Below, in pieces: positions 25,001 to 37,082 of a stretch of DNA of 64,000 nt. The DNA lies in assembly GCA_029747015.1 (NCBI GenBank), contig JAKOGI010001961.1, forward strand, positions 30,001 to 94,000, in the 5' to 3' direction. A model generated the notes under the pieces. It searched no databases. It was not told where the DNA came from and saw only the letters and a program-made list of their open reading frames with translations. Origin of the DNA: Carnegiea gigantea. Lineage: Eukaryota; Streptophyta; Magnoliopsida; Caryophyllales; Cactaceae. The position numbers and the translations under genes were made by a program. The stretch's first letter is position 1; every line of letters begins with the position of its first letter.

Positions 25001-27065
25001 ATCGTCTTCCAAATCGGTCCTCTGTGCCCTTCGATAAAAATATCAACTTACTTTTGCGACCATTATTTCAATAGTAATGCAATCTTTCTTACTCGTAACA
25101 TCCCATCACTCCATAGATAGCTCATTTTACTATTAAATCATCTTATTTTTATTACCCTTCATTCCTAAATTGTTTACGCTTCTAGTTATTTGTACTCTAT
25201 CCACATCAGGGTAATGTTTCAATTACCCATCGTTTCGAAATTTGCCATCAGTTCCTTTTATGAAACTATCACATTAGTGACCATTCCAATACTTTTCGTC
25301 AGTAATCAATTCCCCCTTAACTAGCTCGACCTCTACATTGATATCGTCTCATTGCTACTTTGCCCCCCAACAATTACCTAAAACGATTTTAATTGGCGTC
25401 CGAGACCTTGTTGATTAATCTATCTTTTGTTTTAATGCTGTTGTTTCTGTCGTTTCTTATAATTGATAAACTTACCTCATCGTTAACCGTTGCTTTCTTT
25501 ATCGTTATCTGATCCTTCTTTAAATCTAAACTTTTGGAAAGTTGATGCTTCCTTATGAGTGTTCCTACCCCTTTTCATGATCACCCACCAAGTCATTGAA
25601 AACTTGTTAAATATTGAATCTGTCCTTACGTGATTTTAAGTGCTTGCCAATATTCTAATGCTTTCGACCATCATCTTCCTATTTATGCCATTTAAGCCTA
25701 TTCATGTCATTCTAGCTTAACTATCCATACCTTTCAAGCTTAACATGAATCAAGACTCTAGTTAGACATAAACGATTCACTCTGAAGTCTACAACAATCA
25801 TGGGACAATTAAGCTTTCATATACGTTGATTTTAAGCACTCACAAATCACTTTGACATTAACCAACAATTATGATACAGCCTTGGCTTTCCCATGCAATC
25901 CTGTTATCTCACTTAAGCCTATTTTAGTGCGCCTATTTCATGCTCTATTTATTCACACCTAAATTCGCCTAGTGACTTGTTCCAACTAATGGTGGCTAAA
26001 CGATCACCTTATTGGATACTCCAATTCCTTATTATCCCATTCCATATTTCATAAAGAACGCATCACGAGTGGCAAATTAATCTTTTAACTACCTAATCAG
26101 ACCCAGAAGGCACCATAATAATCATATCTGCCACATAAATAACTCAGGAATCTTCTCTTATGAACATGTCCCCATTGTACACTTTATCTCCAAATGGCTA
26201 GCAGCCATTAATTTCAACTTCTTACTTCATGTCCAAAAAGCGGCTGTCAAAATCATTTAACCCGATATGTAATTGATTTACGTCCATTCTCTACTAACCA
26301 AGGCTATGGCTGCTGCCCACACTTAGATGTCTCAGCCTTTTGAGCTCTTAAGTGAGGAAGGGGTCATTCAGCCCATTCATGTTCCGTATTTACTCCTCCA
26401 ACGGTGCTACTAAACATCTACTGCATCCCACCTCCATCCCTTTAATCTGCGTACCTATTGATTTGAGGTTTCCTCATAGGAGCTCCTACAGGCCAGATCC
26501 AAGTCACAACCTTCCTTCACTTCTCATATATCGTCTGGAATTCCACCCTAAACGAGTCATTAAATCCAATAGAATTATTAAGCCTTCCAAGTTAGATATT
26601 TTCTTAATTCTCAATTAATGCAAAAACTCACAAACAAGTGCCCACATAGTTACTTTCTTCCCAGTCTAAAAGCTCCACGAAGTCTGTAAATATTCATTTC
26701 CCCTCAAATAATTTGGCCCAAGATGCACAATCTAACTGCCAGATCAGTCTCACGCAATATTATTGCTCTCAGTGTTACATCTTCTTAAACTACTTCCAAG
26801 AATCACCAAACTCAAAATTGTCCACTGAACTTCATAAGGTCTTACAGGAACTTCAAAAATAATATGTACAATCTAAAGGAAGAAGTTTCAGAGGTATCCT
26901 CCAAGTATACACTGCACAAAATGACGCCTAATCTTACATCCCACAACTCAGAAATTATGTTCTTAATCCAGATCATGTTATCATAATGAAGCCATTGCTC
27001 GTACTTAGTTGTAATACGGTATGCGTTTCTTCCAACATGCCAGTTTCGAGGACGAAACTTATTTT
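22048..27065 (+). other. LARD internal domain, no coding capacity seen
   Basis: About 5 kb between primer site and purine tract. All frames are broken into short pieces (longest under 90 codons) and none shows gag zinc-knuckle, protease, YxDD or integrase motifs. Base use changes along it: the first half (to about 24470) is rich in G and T, while the second (24470-26980) is C-rich and G-poor on plus. The function is unknown; LARD cores are thought to carry only packaging and RNA-structure signals. Confidence 0.7.
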
Positions 27066-27078
27066 AAGGGGGGAAGGC
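27066..27078 (+). other. LARD polypurine tract
   Basis: AAGGGGGGAAGGC abuts the 3' LTR start TGTAACGG. The preceding GAGGACGAAACTTATTTT is the same box seen, in reverse, in every array spacer. Confidence 0.85.
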
Positions 27079-29398
27079 TGTAACGGCCCGACCCTAATAT
27101 TCATATTAATTACATTGAATCACCTTAATTACAAATTCATCAAGTTGGGTCCAGGCATTTCACCCGTCATTTTCTCATTTCAATTCAGCATTTTCTTCAT
27201 ATGTATTTGTATCATTGCAGGTTGAATCGATAGAATGGCCTCGGAAATAGATTTTTGGTTACTCATAAAATAATTCATTTAAAAAAAAATTTTACCATTT
27301 TGCCCTTGCCCCTATATATATATATATGTGGGGGGGCTCTCATCTCACGCCACTCACACACACACACAGGCAGAGGGAGGGGGGAAAGAAGAGAGAGGAA
27401 AGAGAAAGGAAGAGACAGAGAGAGAGGAGAGAGGAGAGAGAAAGGAAGAGAGAGAGAGAGAGAGAAAGAAGAAAGAGGAGAGAGAAAGAGGAAAGGAAAA
27501 AGGAAAAAAGAAAAAAGGGAGGAAGAGGAGATTAAAGTTTTGGATTCCGGAGCAACTTCGAGGTGAGTAATTCTTGATTCCTCGATTTAAAAATTTGCAT
27601 TTGGTATTTTATGATTTAGTATATTAAAGATATTCATGTCAAGCGGTAGATGTCAATAATATAATTTCATGATTAATTGTAACGATTGAGGTATTGTGAG
27701 TTGTTAAGTATGATATGAATGCATTCACTATAGTTTCAAAGTTACGAAATTGAGGGAAAATTTGCCTGATAATTTCATGCTGAAGATCAGTTAATGCTTT
27801 GATTATTGGGAGCTATTGGGTTGGACAACATTGCCGTAATTTTTCTGAAGAATATACATATTATTGGACATTTGTAATAAAAAGTCGTGAATTTAGAGGT
27901 ACATGTTATAAGTCATGAATTCCAAGCATGTATTTTCTGAATTACGGATTTTGATCAGGATGTTATGTTCAATGAAATGTGATTAGATGGGTTCATTACG
28001 TTACGTCTTTGGGAGAAAAACTCATGTCTTGACCAAGGCTATTACAGAACATTCTAGAATTATGGTCATAGTAATGACTGTCGTTATGTCATTTATTGCC
28101 TTCACATGGCAATGCCAGGAACCAATAACGGCACTAAAAGCTTAATAACGATTCAGGCATAAATGATCATAAGATAATAATTTAAATTATGCAACGACAG
28201 ACATTAATAACAAGGGCCCATACTGATGATAATTTAACAAAGCAAGGACAAGTAAGTTGTTACTGTTACCCCATTACGCGTTTATCACGACAGGGATTTA
28301 AATTATCTATTAAAACAAGATATTTAAGAACAGGGATGAAAGCAAAACAAAGTAGCGTCAAGTCAATAGCCTCTTAGATGCTAATAATTAACACATGGCT
28401 CACGGAATTCAAATTATTGATCAAACCAAGAAATCTCAACAAATTTCATAACCTTGCACTAATCACAAGAGAATTACATATGTAAAGCAGGAAGGAGGCC
28501 ACATTTATCGGTTCAAGCTGCCAGCGCGTATTTTTCATTACAAAGGAAAGAGAATCTCAAAGACCAGGTACGTATATTGTCTGTGCTCTTCAAAAACTCA
28601 CAGTATTCTAAGCAATGCAAAATTAATATAAGATTCATCTAATGAATCAATTTCTCAATGTTTTATCACATAATCAAGTGACCCCGCCAATCATCATCAA
28701 GGCTTATGCCCAGCAATTATCAAGGCTTATGCCGACCAATATACCCGCGCGCGGTGTTAACTCAAGCTTCTCGATCGGCTTGGGGGGAGAGCACCCAACG
28801 TATGATCGTTTCAAGATGTACATCGACCAAGGGGTCCACTTTCAGATAACAATCAGCAGATCCATTTTACTTACGCATTCTCTCTCTCCTGTTTGTAAAG
28901 CAAAAATGGTTGCGGCCGGCCCAACTCATTTACCAAAACTTATTTTACCACATAGGAATGTACGTGCTGAGCTTCGGCTCATCATTCGCATGTTTTCATG
29001 TTTTCTATTTTAGGTATGGAAAGACGGCAACAGTAATTCTTCGTAATTCTCCTGAGAAACCAGAAAGCCGCTAAAACAAGAGACTTCTGCTGATTACTAG
29101 CCAGTCAGCGCTTACAGTGATGATAGGTGAGTAACTGAGAGGTTACGGTTGCCATTTCTTTGAAATCTGAAGACAATAATACTTCACATTAGTACCTCAA
29201 AGTTACCACATGAGGAACAAATAGTATGAAGAGACAAATACTTATCTGAGATAATTTCAGTTGTTTACTAAATTGGATTGCCTTGTTCCAACCTAGAACG
29301 GCGATAACGTCTCCCTTCAAATCAAAAGTCTTCCGCTGCAGATTAATAAATTCATGGTTAAGTTAAGATAAGCAGCATTAGCTTTTGGGGCCGTTACA
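27079..29398 (+). repeat. 3' LTR of the LARD (2,320 bp)
   Basis: It begins TGTAACGGCCCGACC and ends GGGGCCGTTACA, a perfect 10-bp terminal inverted repeat. It has an intact TATATATATATA box near 27313-27327, about 30 bp before the start of the purine leader, the (GA)n leader (27370-27535) and the donor/acceptor pair at 27563 and 29013. It matches the 5' LTR closely throughout, apart from the Helitron. Confidence 0.9.
27313..27327 (+). promoter_or_regulatory. TATA box of the LARD 3' LTR
   Basis: An uninterrupted TATA repeat lies just upstream of TGTGGGGGG and the CTCATCTCACGCCACTC block that opens the leader. In the 5' LTR this same box is where the Helitron inserted. Confidence 0.5.
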
Positions 29399-29403
29399 CT
29401 ATT

Positions 29404-29624
29404 TTACATGATAAAATCCCCTTTTTATTTCTTTTTCTTTTTTTTTGGATCAATTCACTCTCTCTTTTTTTTCTACCTCATTTCTTTTTCTTTTTTTCGG
29501 CTTGGTTGTAGCAATAAACTAAATGAGGCATGCTTCTAATATTCCTCAAAATTAACGATGCTGATACTAGCCCAAGCACATATACATAAATCAAAATTAG
29601 CAACTAAAAATTCAGAGTGTTAAA
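29404..29624 (-). repeat. Array LTR4, right segment
   Basis: This is the promoter-proximal end of LTR4. It continues the LTR4 sequence across the LARD insertion and ends with a decayed TTTAAC (minus) at 29624 next to the purine tract of spacer 4. The CACGTG G-box region is right at the LARD junction (ACATGATAAAA). Confidence 0.75.
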
Positions 29625-29835
29625 TCATTCCCCCTCCCCCTTAAAAAAATTTCACTCTCGAAACCTAAAATAGCTAATTGTCTAACATTCGGACCAATCA
29701 CAAATAAGGTCAGCCAAGAAATATATTGTGCACATAAACACACATATATACACCTCATCAAGCAGAAAGTCAATCATATGTGCACAAATGCCCTTCAGGT
29801 TAGAAGTCGTAGGATTTTTGCTCAAGTACCACTTA
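29625..29835 (-). other. Array spacer 4: minimal internal domain
   Basis: 211 bp. The minus-strand primer-site relative is TGGTACTTGAGC (plus 29820-29831), three changes from the canonical sequence. The purine tract lies at plus 29628-29650. LTR5 ends at 29836 with a perfect TGTAATGCCCCGACC (plus sense). Confidence 0.78.
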
Positions 29836-31524
29836 TGTAATGCCCCGACCAAAGGAGGTAGGCGTGTCACTACTGTGGATGTCCAACTGGAAATACTCAT
29901 AAGGCTTTCTAAACTCCTTAACCTCAATTAACCTATTAGAACGCGAGCACATTAGAAGCTCATAACGAAATCTAACTAAAGTTAGGCTGGATAGCTCTAA
30001 AACATGCATTTTTATATATATCTAACAATATCCATAACAGTCTTACATGTTTGCATACAAAATACATCCTTACACTAAACATAATCCATATCATCGACAT
30101 ATAATAACGTGCACATTTGCAACTTGGTTATCTAAAAGCATTTAAGCACTAGCTAGCCTTCTTAGTGCTCATGTGGTCTCCTTATTCTTCTAGAAACCTA
30201 AAAAATAGGGAGGCCTTAAGCTCCCTGAGCTCAGTGAATAACCCTTAGCTTTTCTGTTGTTATACGTTTGCATGTTAATCTGTTAACACCTAATCATATA
30301 GTATGCATATCACATCGGATTAGAGCATAGCATATAACACATGGAAAGTGATAGAAGAACATGATCATGCCAAAAGATACAATCATATATTGCATATTCA
30401 TTGTGGAAATTATGCTCTTGAAACATTACAAGCAAACACACCTATATACCATAAGATGGGCGACTAGACTAACTCAACCATACTTATCCCATAGCAGATA
30501 CTACTCAAAGATACTTTTTTCCACTTAAGACCCTTGTCTAATAATATTTGTGCACCTTAGGCTCCAAGTCCTCACTCGAGTCCAAGAGAAAGTAGAGTCT
30601 GTCAAGCTCGACTAAATGGTCCAATTAAGATTATAACCATAATTACCACATTCATAACTGTATAATTCTTACAACCTTTTTCATAATCTCATAATAACAT
30701 AATATACACCTTCCTAAATTCAATCACCACTCCAAAGATAGCTTAATATTCTTTCATTTCCAAATTGAAATCCAAATTCATAACATACCATATATTCGTA
30801 GTCAAACCAAAGTTCTTATTTATTGGAGAAATAAACCCACAACCCATAAAGAGAACCATCACCATATAGGGGTCATAAATATATCCTTGTGGACTAATCG
30901 CAACTCATTCATATGGTGCAAACTAGGTACCCTCATTCTAAAGGATGCGATTCACCCACAAAAAATAAACTGCTGAGTCACATTTACATCCTAGTAAGTT
31001 TGGATCGAAACTTTCCTCACTTAGGGACCCACATGGTAGCATAACACATAAGATCGACATTCACATCCCAGGGGATTGGTTAGAACATTTTCCACCAGGT
31101 GACCTGAACAAAATAGTAGTTATTAGTATGGTCAGAGGTTTAGAATGCAAGGTAACAGGCTCAGGCAAGACATTAATCACTTTCACCATAAAAATATAAC
31201 TTATTGAGATCATATAGTTCATATTATCATAATAATATTTTCCAATGAAACCCAATTTCAAAATTTTAACAAAAACTTAGTCAAACAATGCATCAACTTA
31301 TATCAAACAATTGCTCCAAGTTTCAACCACATAACTCAACTACAACTCTTGTAAAGGAATGTATATGTACAATTTACTCCAAAACATAAACAAACCCAAA
31401 CATAATCGAACTACAAATGACTTTCACAATTTTGACTTGTTTATTCCACTATACTGTTAGCACTAATGCTAAAAAATAGACCACGTGTATCCAATTCTCA
31501 ACTAATGACACAAACAGTCCACAT

Positions 31525-32032
31525 GCACACCACAAATGACAGCTGCACTCAAAAAATTGTAACTCCATAAATACACATCCAACATGCATCAAAATTTGCA
31601 GGAAATTGCCAAATACTATATAAAAGTTATAACAAAATTCTCAAGATTTTATCCAAGTGAATAATTCACAGAAATTAAAAGAATGGCTAAAAGTATGCAC
31701 TAAATAGGGCATTTTCGATCAAAATTTCATAATTTAGAAAATACACGTCCAAAATTCACGAACAGTTGTCTAGAGTTGACAAATATTATGAAGAATCTAC
31801 AGTATAATTTTTGAAATTCTCACTAATCTAATAACTCTCAGAAATTAAAACAATGACCGAAATTATGCGCTAAAATAGGCCAATTTCAATCCAAAATCGA
31901 TAACTAAGAAGGTACATATCCAAAATTTACAAAACATTACATAAACTTCCCAAATATTATGGAAATGCTGTGGTAAATGTTTCAAAATTTTTGGCCGAAA
32001 TTCAAACAATGGGTGAAATTATGAAAAATCCG
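31525..32032 (-). repeat. Three tandem subrepeats of about 170 bp inside LTR5
   Basis: Three degenerate copies share, in plus order, GCACTAAA, a TTCAATCAAAA block, CATAACTCAGAA, ACACATCCAAAATTCA, CAAATATTATGGAGAA and AATTTTTNNCCAAGC boxes. Starts are 172 and 170 bp apart. The same triplet occurs in LTR0, 1, 2, 3, 4, 6 and 7, so it predates the array. Confidence 0.7.
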
Positions 32033-32603
32033 AAAATAACATTCCTTTTTTCCCCCCACTTCAATTCTCTTAAACCCATACTCAAGCAAAGTGTTCACAA
32101 CTTAGTGCATGCAAGATCAAGTTTGTAATACAACTTCAAATTCATAATATCCACATAATCCAACAATCACAAACAATCATAAAATTTCTAATGGTGGGTT
32201 CTGACAATTGAACTTAAGCATCTAATATGTGAAACGCTGTAAGTATTACGTTCATAGTTTCAATCTTCAATTAATTTCTCAAATTCAAGCATAAACCATC
32301 AAGATAATCTTTCTCCAATCAATTTAGTTTTAGGGAATGCAAGAATCAGCCACGTTAATTTGCTACCAAGATCCTAATCCCTCTTCTTCTTCCTCTTCAT
32401 CCTCCTCCTCCTCCTCCTCCTCCTCTCTAATGGGGTGTGTGTGTGTGTGTACATGAATTAGGGTGGGCCAAAAGCCAAAAACTCCCCTGCACCTAAATTT
32501 GCCACTGACACCCTAATCCCTCTTCTTCCTCCTCCTCCTCTCTAATGGGGGGAGGGGTGTACATGAATAGGGTGGGGAAAAAGCAAAGAATCCCCTCTAC
32601 TTT

Positions 32604-32609
32604 CACGTG
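32604..32609. promoter_or_regulatory. Conserved G-box (CACGTG) of the array LTR
   Basis: CACGTG within TTTCACGTGATAAAA lies upstream of the leader in LTR1 (2394), LTR5 (32604), LTR6 (38648) and LTR7 (43035). LTR2 and LTR3 have CACATG, the change expected from CpG deamination. Its fixed position suggests a promoter element; factor binding is inferred. Confidence 0.45.
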
Positions 32610-32870
32610 ATAAAACCCACATTTTTATTTTTCTTTTCTTGGGTCAATTCACTCTCTATTTTTCTTCTAGTTCGTTTCCTTTTCTTTTTTCTTTGGCTTA
32701 ATTGTAGTAATCTACTAAATGTGGCATGCTCTAACTATTCCCCAAAACTTATAATATAGATATTTGCTCACGAACATATACATATCAAAAATAAATAACC
32801 TAAAGTATGCATGTAAAATATACATTAGCACTTAAGCCAAAATTAGAAACTAAATATTCAGAGTGTTACA

Positions 32871-33077
32871 TCATTCCCCCCTTAAAAAAAATTTTGTTCT
32901 GGAAACTTGAAGTACCTAATAGTCCAACATCAGGACCAATCACAAACAAGGTCACCCAAGAAATACACTAAGCACAAAAACATGCATTTGTACATGACGT
33001 CAAGCAGAAAATCAATCTCATGCATACATATGTCCTTTAGGTCAAAATTCGCAAGATTTTTATTCAAATACCACTTC
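32871..33077 (-). other. Array spacer 5: minimal internal domain
   Basis: 207 bp, with purine tract (minus) at plus 32873-32892 and a decayed primer site TGGTATTTGAAT (plus about 33062-33073). LTR6 ends at 33078 with TGTAATACCCGCC (plus sense). Confidence 0.78.
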
Positions 33078-34165
33078 TGTAATACCCGCCTAAAGGACAC
33101 AGGCGTGTCACCACCATGGATGTCCAACTTGAAATACCCACAAGGCTTTCTAAATTCCTTAACCTTAATTAACCTATTAGTAGGAGAGCACGGCAGAAGC
33201 CTACAATAAAATCGAACTAGAGTTGGTTAGGGTACCTCTAAAACATGCATTTTTATATATATTTAAAGCACATCCATAACAATCTTACCTGTCTGAATAC
33301 AAAGTACATCCTTACTTGTATTCACTAAACATAATCTATATCTTTGACATATATAAAGGCCTACACTCCCAACTTGGTTATCGAAAAGCATTTAGCAACT
33401 AGTTACCCTTCTTAATGCTCCTGTGGTCTCTTTTTCTTCCAAAAACCAGAAAAATGATGAAATCATAAGTTTTTAGAGCCCAGTGAATAACCTTTACCTT
33501 TTTCATTCTTACACTTTGCACTGGCTAACATATAATCACATGGTATACATATCACATAGAATCATAGCGTAGCATATAACACATGAAGGTGATATAAGAA
33601 CATGATCATACTAAAAGATACAACCATACATTCCATATCTATTATGTAATTTATGCTCTTGAAACTTCAGAAGCAAAGACACCTATATGCCATAAGATGC
33701 GCGACTGGACTACCTCAGCCACACTTGTCCCATAGCAGGTACTACCCAAAGACCCCTCGCTTCTACTTAAGTCCCTAAATAAAGTCCACTATTAGCTTAT
33801 TCACTAAACTAACGATAGTTATCCCATACCAACCATGTCCCTTGCACTCCTAGTCCTCACTCGAGCTAAAAAGAAAATAGAGTCCGCCATGCTTGACTAA
33901 TGGTCCGATTGAGATTATAATCACAATTCCTACATACCCAACCACATATTTCTTACAATCTTTTTTATAGGCTCATAATCACATAATATACACATTCTTA
34001 AAGTCAATCACTGTATCAAACATACCTTAATCTGTGAAATCCAAATGCATAATATATCATATATTGTCAGTCAAACCAAAGTTCTTGATTTTTTGCGAAA
34101 TCAACCCATGACCCACACAAAAAACCATCACCACATAAGGGTGGCAAACATATCCTTGTGGATTA

Positions 34166-34252
34166 GCCGTAACTTATTCACATGATACCGACCAGCCATA
34201 ACTTATTCACATGGTACCGACCAGCCATAACTTATTCATATGGTACCGACTA
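34166..34252. repeat. 29-bp unit repeated three times
   Basis: Three tandem copies of a unit that reads GCCATAACTTATTCAC followed by ATGGTACCGACCA, with few differences. Other array LTRs have a single copy, so this is a local expansion within LTR6. Confidence 0.85.
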
Positions 34253-34431
34253 GGTACCTTTGTTCCAGAGGACACGAACTACCCATGAAATATAAACTAT
34301 AGAGTCAAATTCACATCTTAGTAAGTTTGGATCGAAACCTTCCTCACTAGAGACCTACATGGTCAGCATAACACATACGATTGACATTCACATCCCAAGA
34401 GATTGGTTAGAACCTCTACCACCAAGCAACC

Positions 34432-37082
34432 TATAATAGCTTGAAGCTAAGCCATGGTAATTATTTTAGTTAATTTCAATTTAGCAAAGTTGAGCGCCGC
34501 ATTTCGAGTCGTCATTTGAAATATTTATGTGATTGCAGGATCAGACAACAAAGTGGCCTCAAAATAAATTCTGGCAATGCTTCATATAAAATCGTTCAAT
34601 ACACGTAAACAAATATAGATTAACATATTTATAAAAGCAATTGCACGTTATAGCTTTTCATGAAAGATATTTTCCTCATACATAATTTGTGCACCCAGGT
34701 TATGTAAATAAGACCATAATGTGGATAGCGTATAAAAATGACTACAAGTTGTATATTAATCAATATGGGTGAGATTCATAATTTTTTTCTAGATAAATTA
34801 TGAAACCACTAAAAACAGAATGAGCAAAACATGAATGTGAAATTGATGGATGCTACTACTTGAAGTAAAGAGTGACCGAAATATTAGTCAAAATATTGGC
34901 ATATTAGAAAAGGAAATGTCAAAAAAAGAAAAAAGATAAATAATAAAAAGGGGAGATAAAAATCTAAAGTTGAGGAGTTAAAGACAAAATTTGGTTCCTA
35001 AGTTTTGTTCTACCCAAAACGCACGTACACACCCCCTAAATTCTATCCAGCACCTCCCTCCTCTATCCTAGCGACTGCACCATGCGCTCATGCCTCTGTT
35101 GTTCTGGGTAATCATTCTTGGCATCGCTACCACCGCCAGCAACCGTCCCCCCTTCTCCTCCTTGCTATCTTTACTTGGTGTAAGAAGGTGATACCTAAAT
35201 TCCTCCTAATTTGTTTTCATCATCTAACTTCTTAATTTAGTTTGTAAATGTGTTTGTTTTATAAGATTGGTATTCATTTGTGTGAGTTTATGGTTGTTAT
35301 GATAATTTTGTGGGCTAGAATAGCTAGTTCCTTGTGTGTATTCATGAAAGAGTAAGTTTGAGCATGGGTGGTGGAATTAATCCCATATGAGTTAATTGTG
35401 TTGAAGTTTAAGGGTCTTTGTCTTGTTTTGAAAGAAATTAGAGATTGATTATGGATATGTAGAGTACTTGCCATTGAAGAGATGAAAGATGTGAATAAAA
35501 GCTTGAGATTGAAGATGAGAGGAAGGAAGAAAATGGTAATTATGGGGAGATTTTCAAATAAAATGAAGTCATAATAAGTTTGGAGTTAATTTTGAAAGTG
35601 GGATTGTATTGTTATGAGTGATTGAATAGAGTTAGTAATTGGGGAGCAAATCTAAACCTTGTTCCTTTGTAATCTAATGAAAGTGGTGAGGATGATGGAT
35701 CATGGGGAGTGTTAACATTGCTCAAAGAAGATAATTGAAGGTTAAATCATGTTTACGTAGATTAAAATCAACATATTTCTTTGTAAACAAAACAAATAAG
35801 TGTAATTAAAGTTCTCATAGGCTTTTCTTTACAAAAAAGGACCAAAGAATGCTCTATCAACTTGGTTCTGAAAACGCGTATATCACATTTAAAGTAAACT
35901 AAACCACAAATTGACTCTATTTAACTTAACACCCTTTCCATTAAGAAATTACTAATTTATGAAAGCTGGTTATCTAAATAAAAGTAGTGATAATAATAAT
36001 AATGATGATGATGATGAGAACAATCAAGAAAATAATGCAAAGGAGAGGACACAATATAACTAACTTAATAAATCAATGAAAAATAAAAATGAAGATTCAA
36101 TTGTTGAGTAAGCAGATTGATGGTGCGATATAGATAATAAAGAAAATGCACATATTGTAGAATATTTACAAAATTTTAATGTGAGAGCTATTTAAACTTC
36201 ATTAATAATATCAAATCAATGTGGAGCAAAAATGAGGCCACTTTCTTCGTTATTGAGCCTAAAATGAACTTTTTACAAAAGGGAGAGAGAACATTTAAAA
36301 GATTCAGGTATGTTTATTACCTATACCTTTTGAAAATTCACATGTCTTTTATAAATACCAAAATCTCATAATATATAAGCATTTAAGGAATCATTTTCAA
36401 CTATTATTTTGCCACATAAGTAAGTGGACCCACTAGTTACCAATTATCAGGCCTTAGGCCCCCTCAATTTACCCACGCGGATTTAACTCAGGCTTCCCGG
36501 TTGGCCTGGGAGATGTGCACCTACTCAGTGATCGTACTATTTATATGAGCTCATCAATTTGGGCTCCACTTTAAGATAATAACCAGCAAAGCAGTTATAC
36601 CTATATTCTCTCCTATTTTCCAACTAAAATGAATTAAAATGCGGCCGCTCATTGAAAAATGAATTTTCTCTTCTTTACAATATAGCAGTAAACGTATTGA
36701 ATTTCAGCTCATTATTCGAATGTTTTCATATTTTGTGTTTTAGGTGGAGCATCAGGGCAGTTTAGGCGCTTAGGAATAGAAATAAAGCAGCAAGACAATC
36801 AGGGGACCTAGACAAGCTCACAGTGATGTTCCCTAAAGTGATGAGGGTCATGGACAAGTATATCCTGCGATATTAGACTTTCATAAAGTTGAGCACATAA
36901 GAATTGGACATTATTTTGTTCTCTTGTGACACAACACTCATTAAAATACTGATGAAACTAGCTAACAAAGCCTTATCCTCCTGAGGATGGCAGTAATGCT
37001 TAACCCAGAGGTTACCATAGGATTAGATACAATAATCGACTAATTAAAGTTAATTAGGTGCTTTGAGAGTTGAGACATTACA
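34432..37082 (+). mobile_element. Solo LTR related to the LARD (2.65 kb)
   Basis: The start TATAATAGCTTGAA and the end TTGAGACATTACA form a degenerate terminal inverted repeat. Flanks CAACC (34427-34431) and CAAAC (37083-37087) are a near-match TSD. The 5' part (ATTGCAGG, AGTGGCCTCAAAATA) and the 3' part (36410-37000, including ACCCACGCGG, GATCGT, GCGGCCG and TTTTAGGT) align with the LARD LTR; the middle (34600-36300) does not. No internal domain is attached. A 76-codon proline-rich frame at 35005-35235 is not conserved. Confidence 0.7.

Larger units (their letters stand above)
16976..29398 (+). mobile_element. LARD-like non-autonomous LTR retrotransposon, 12.4 kb with nested Helitron
   Basis: Two LTRs (16976-22030 including a Helitron; 27079-29398) flank about 5.0 kb of non-coding internal sequence. 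The 5-bp TSD CTATT is perfect (16971-16975 and 29399-29403). LTR termini form an inverted repeat, TGTAACGGCC and GGCCGTTACA in the 3' copy. A tRNA-iMet primer site follows the 5' LTR and a purine tract precedes the 3' LTR. Large LTRs plus a long non-coding core fit the LARD class. The LTRs differ by only a few percent by eye, so the insertion is much younger than its host LTR. Confidence 0.9.
29836..32870 (-). repeat. Array LTR5, uninterrupted (3,035 bp)
   Basis: Both ends are clear: minus-strand TGTAACACTCTGAA at 32870 and GGGCATTACA at 29836. It carries a perfect CACGTG (32604-32609), two copies of the pyrimidine-rich leader (plus 32350-32460 and 32495-32590), three subrepeats restarting at about 31525, 31697 and 31867, and a predicted acceptor near 30205. 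No conserved reading frame. Confidence 0.8.
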
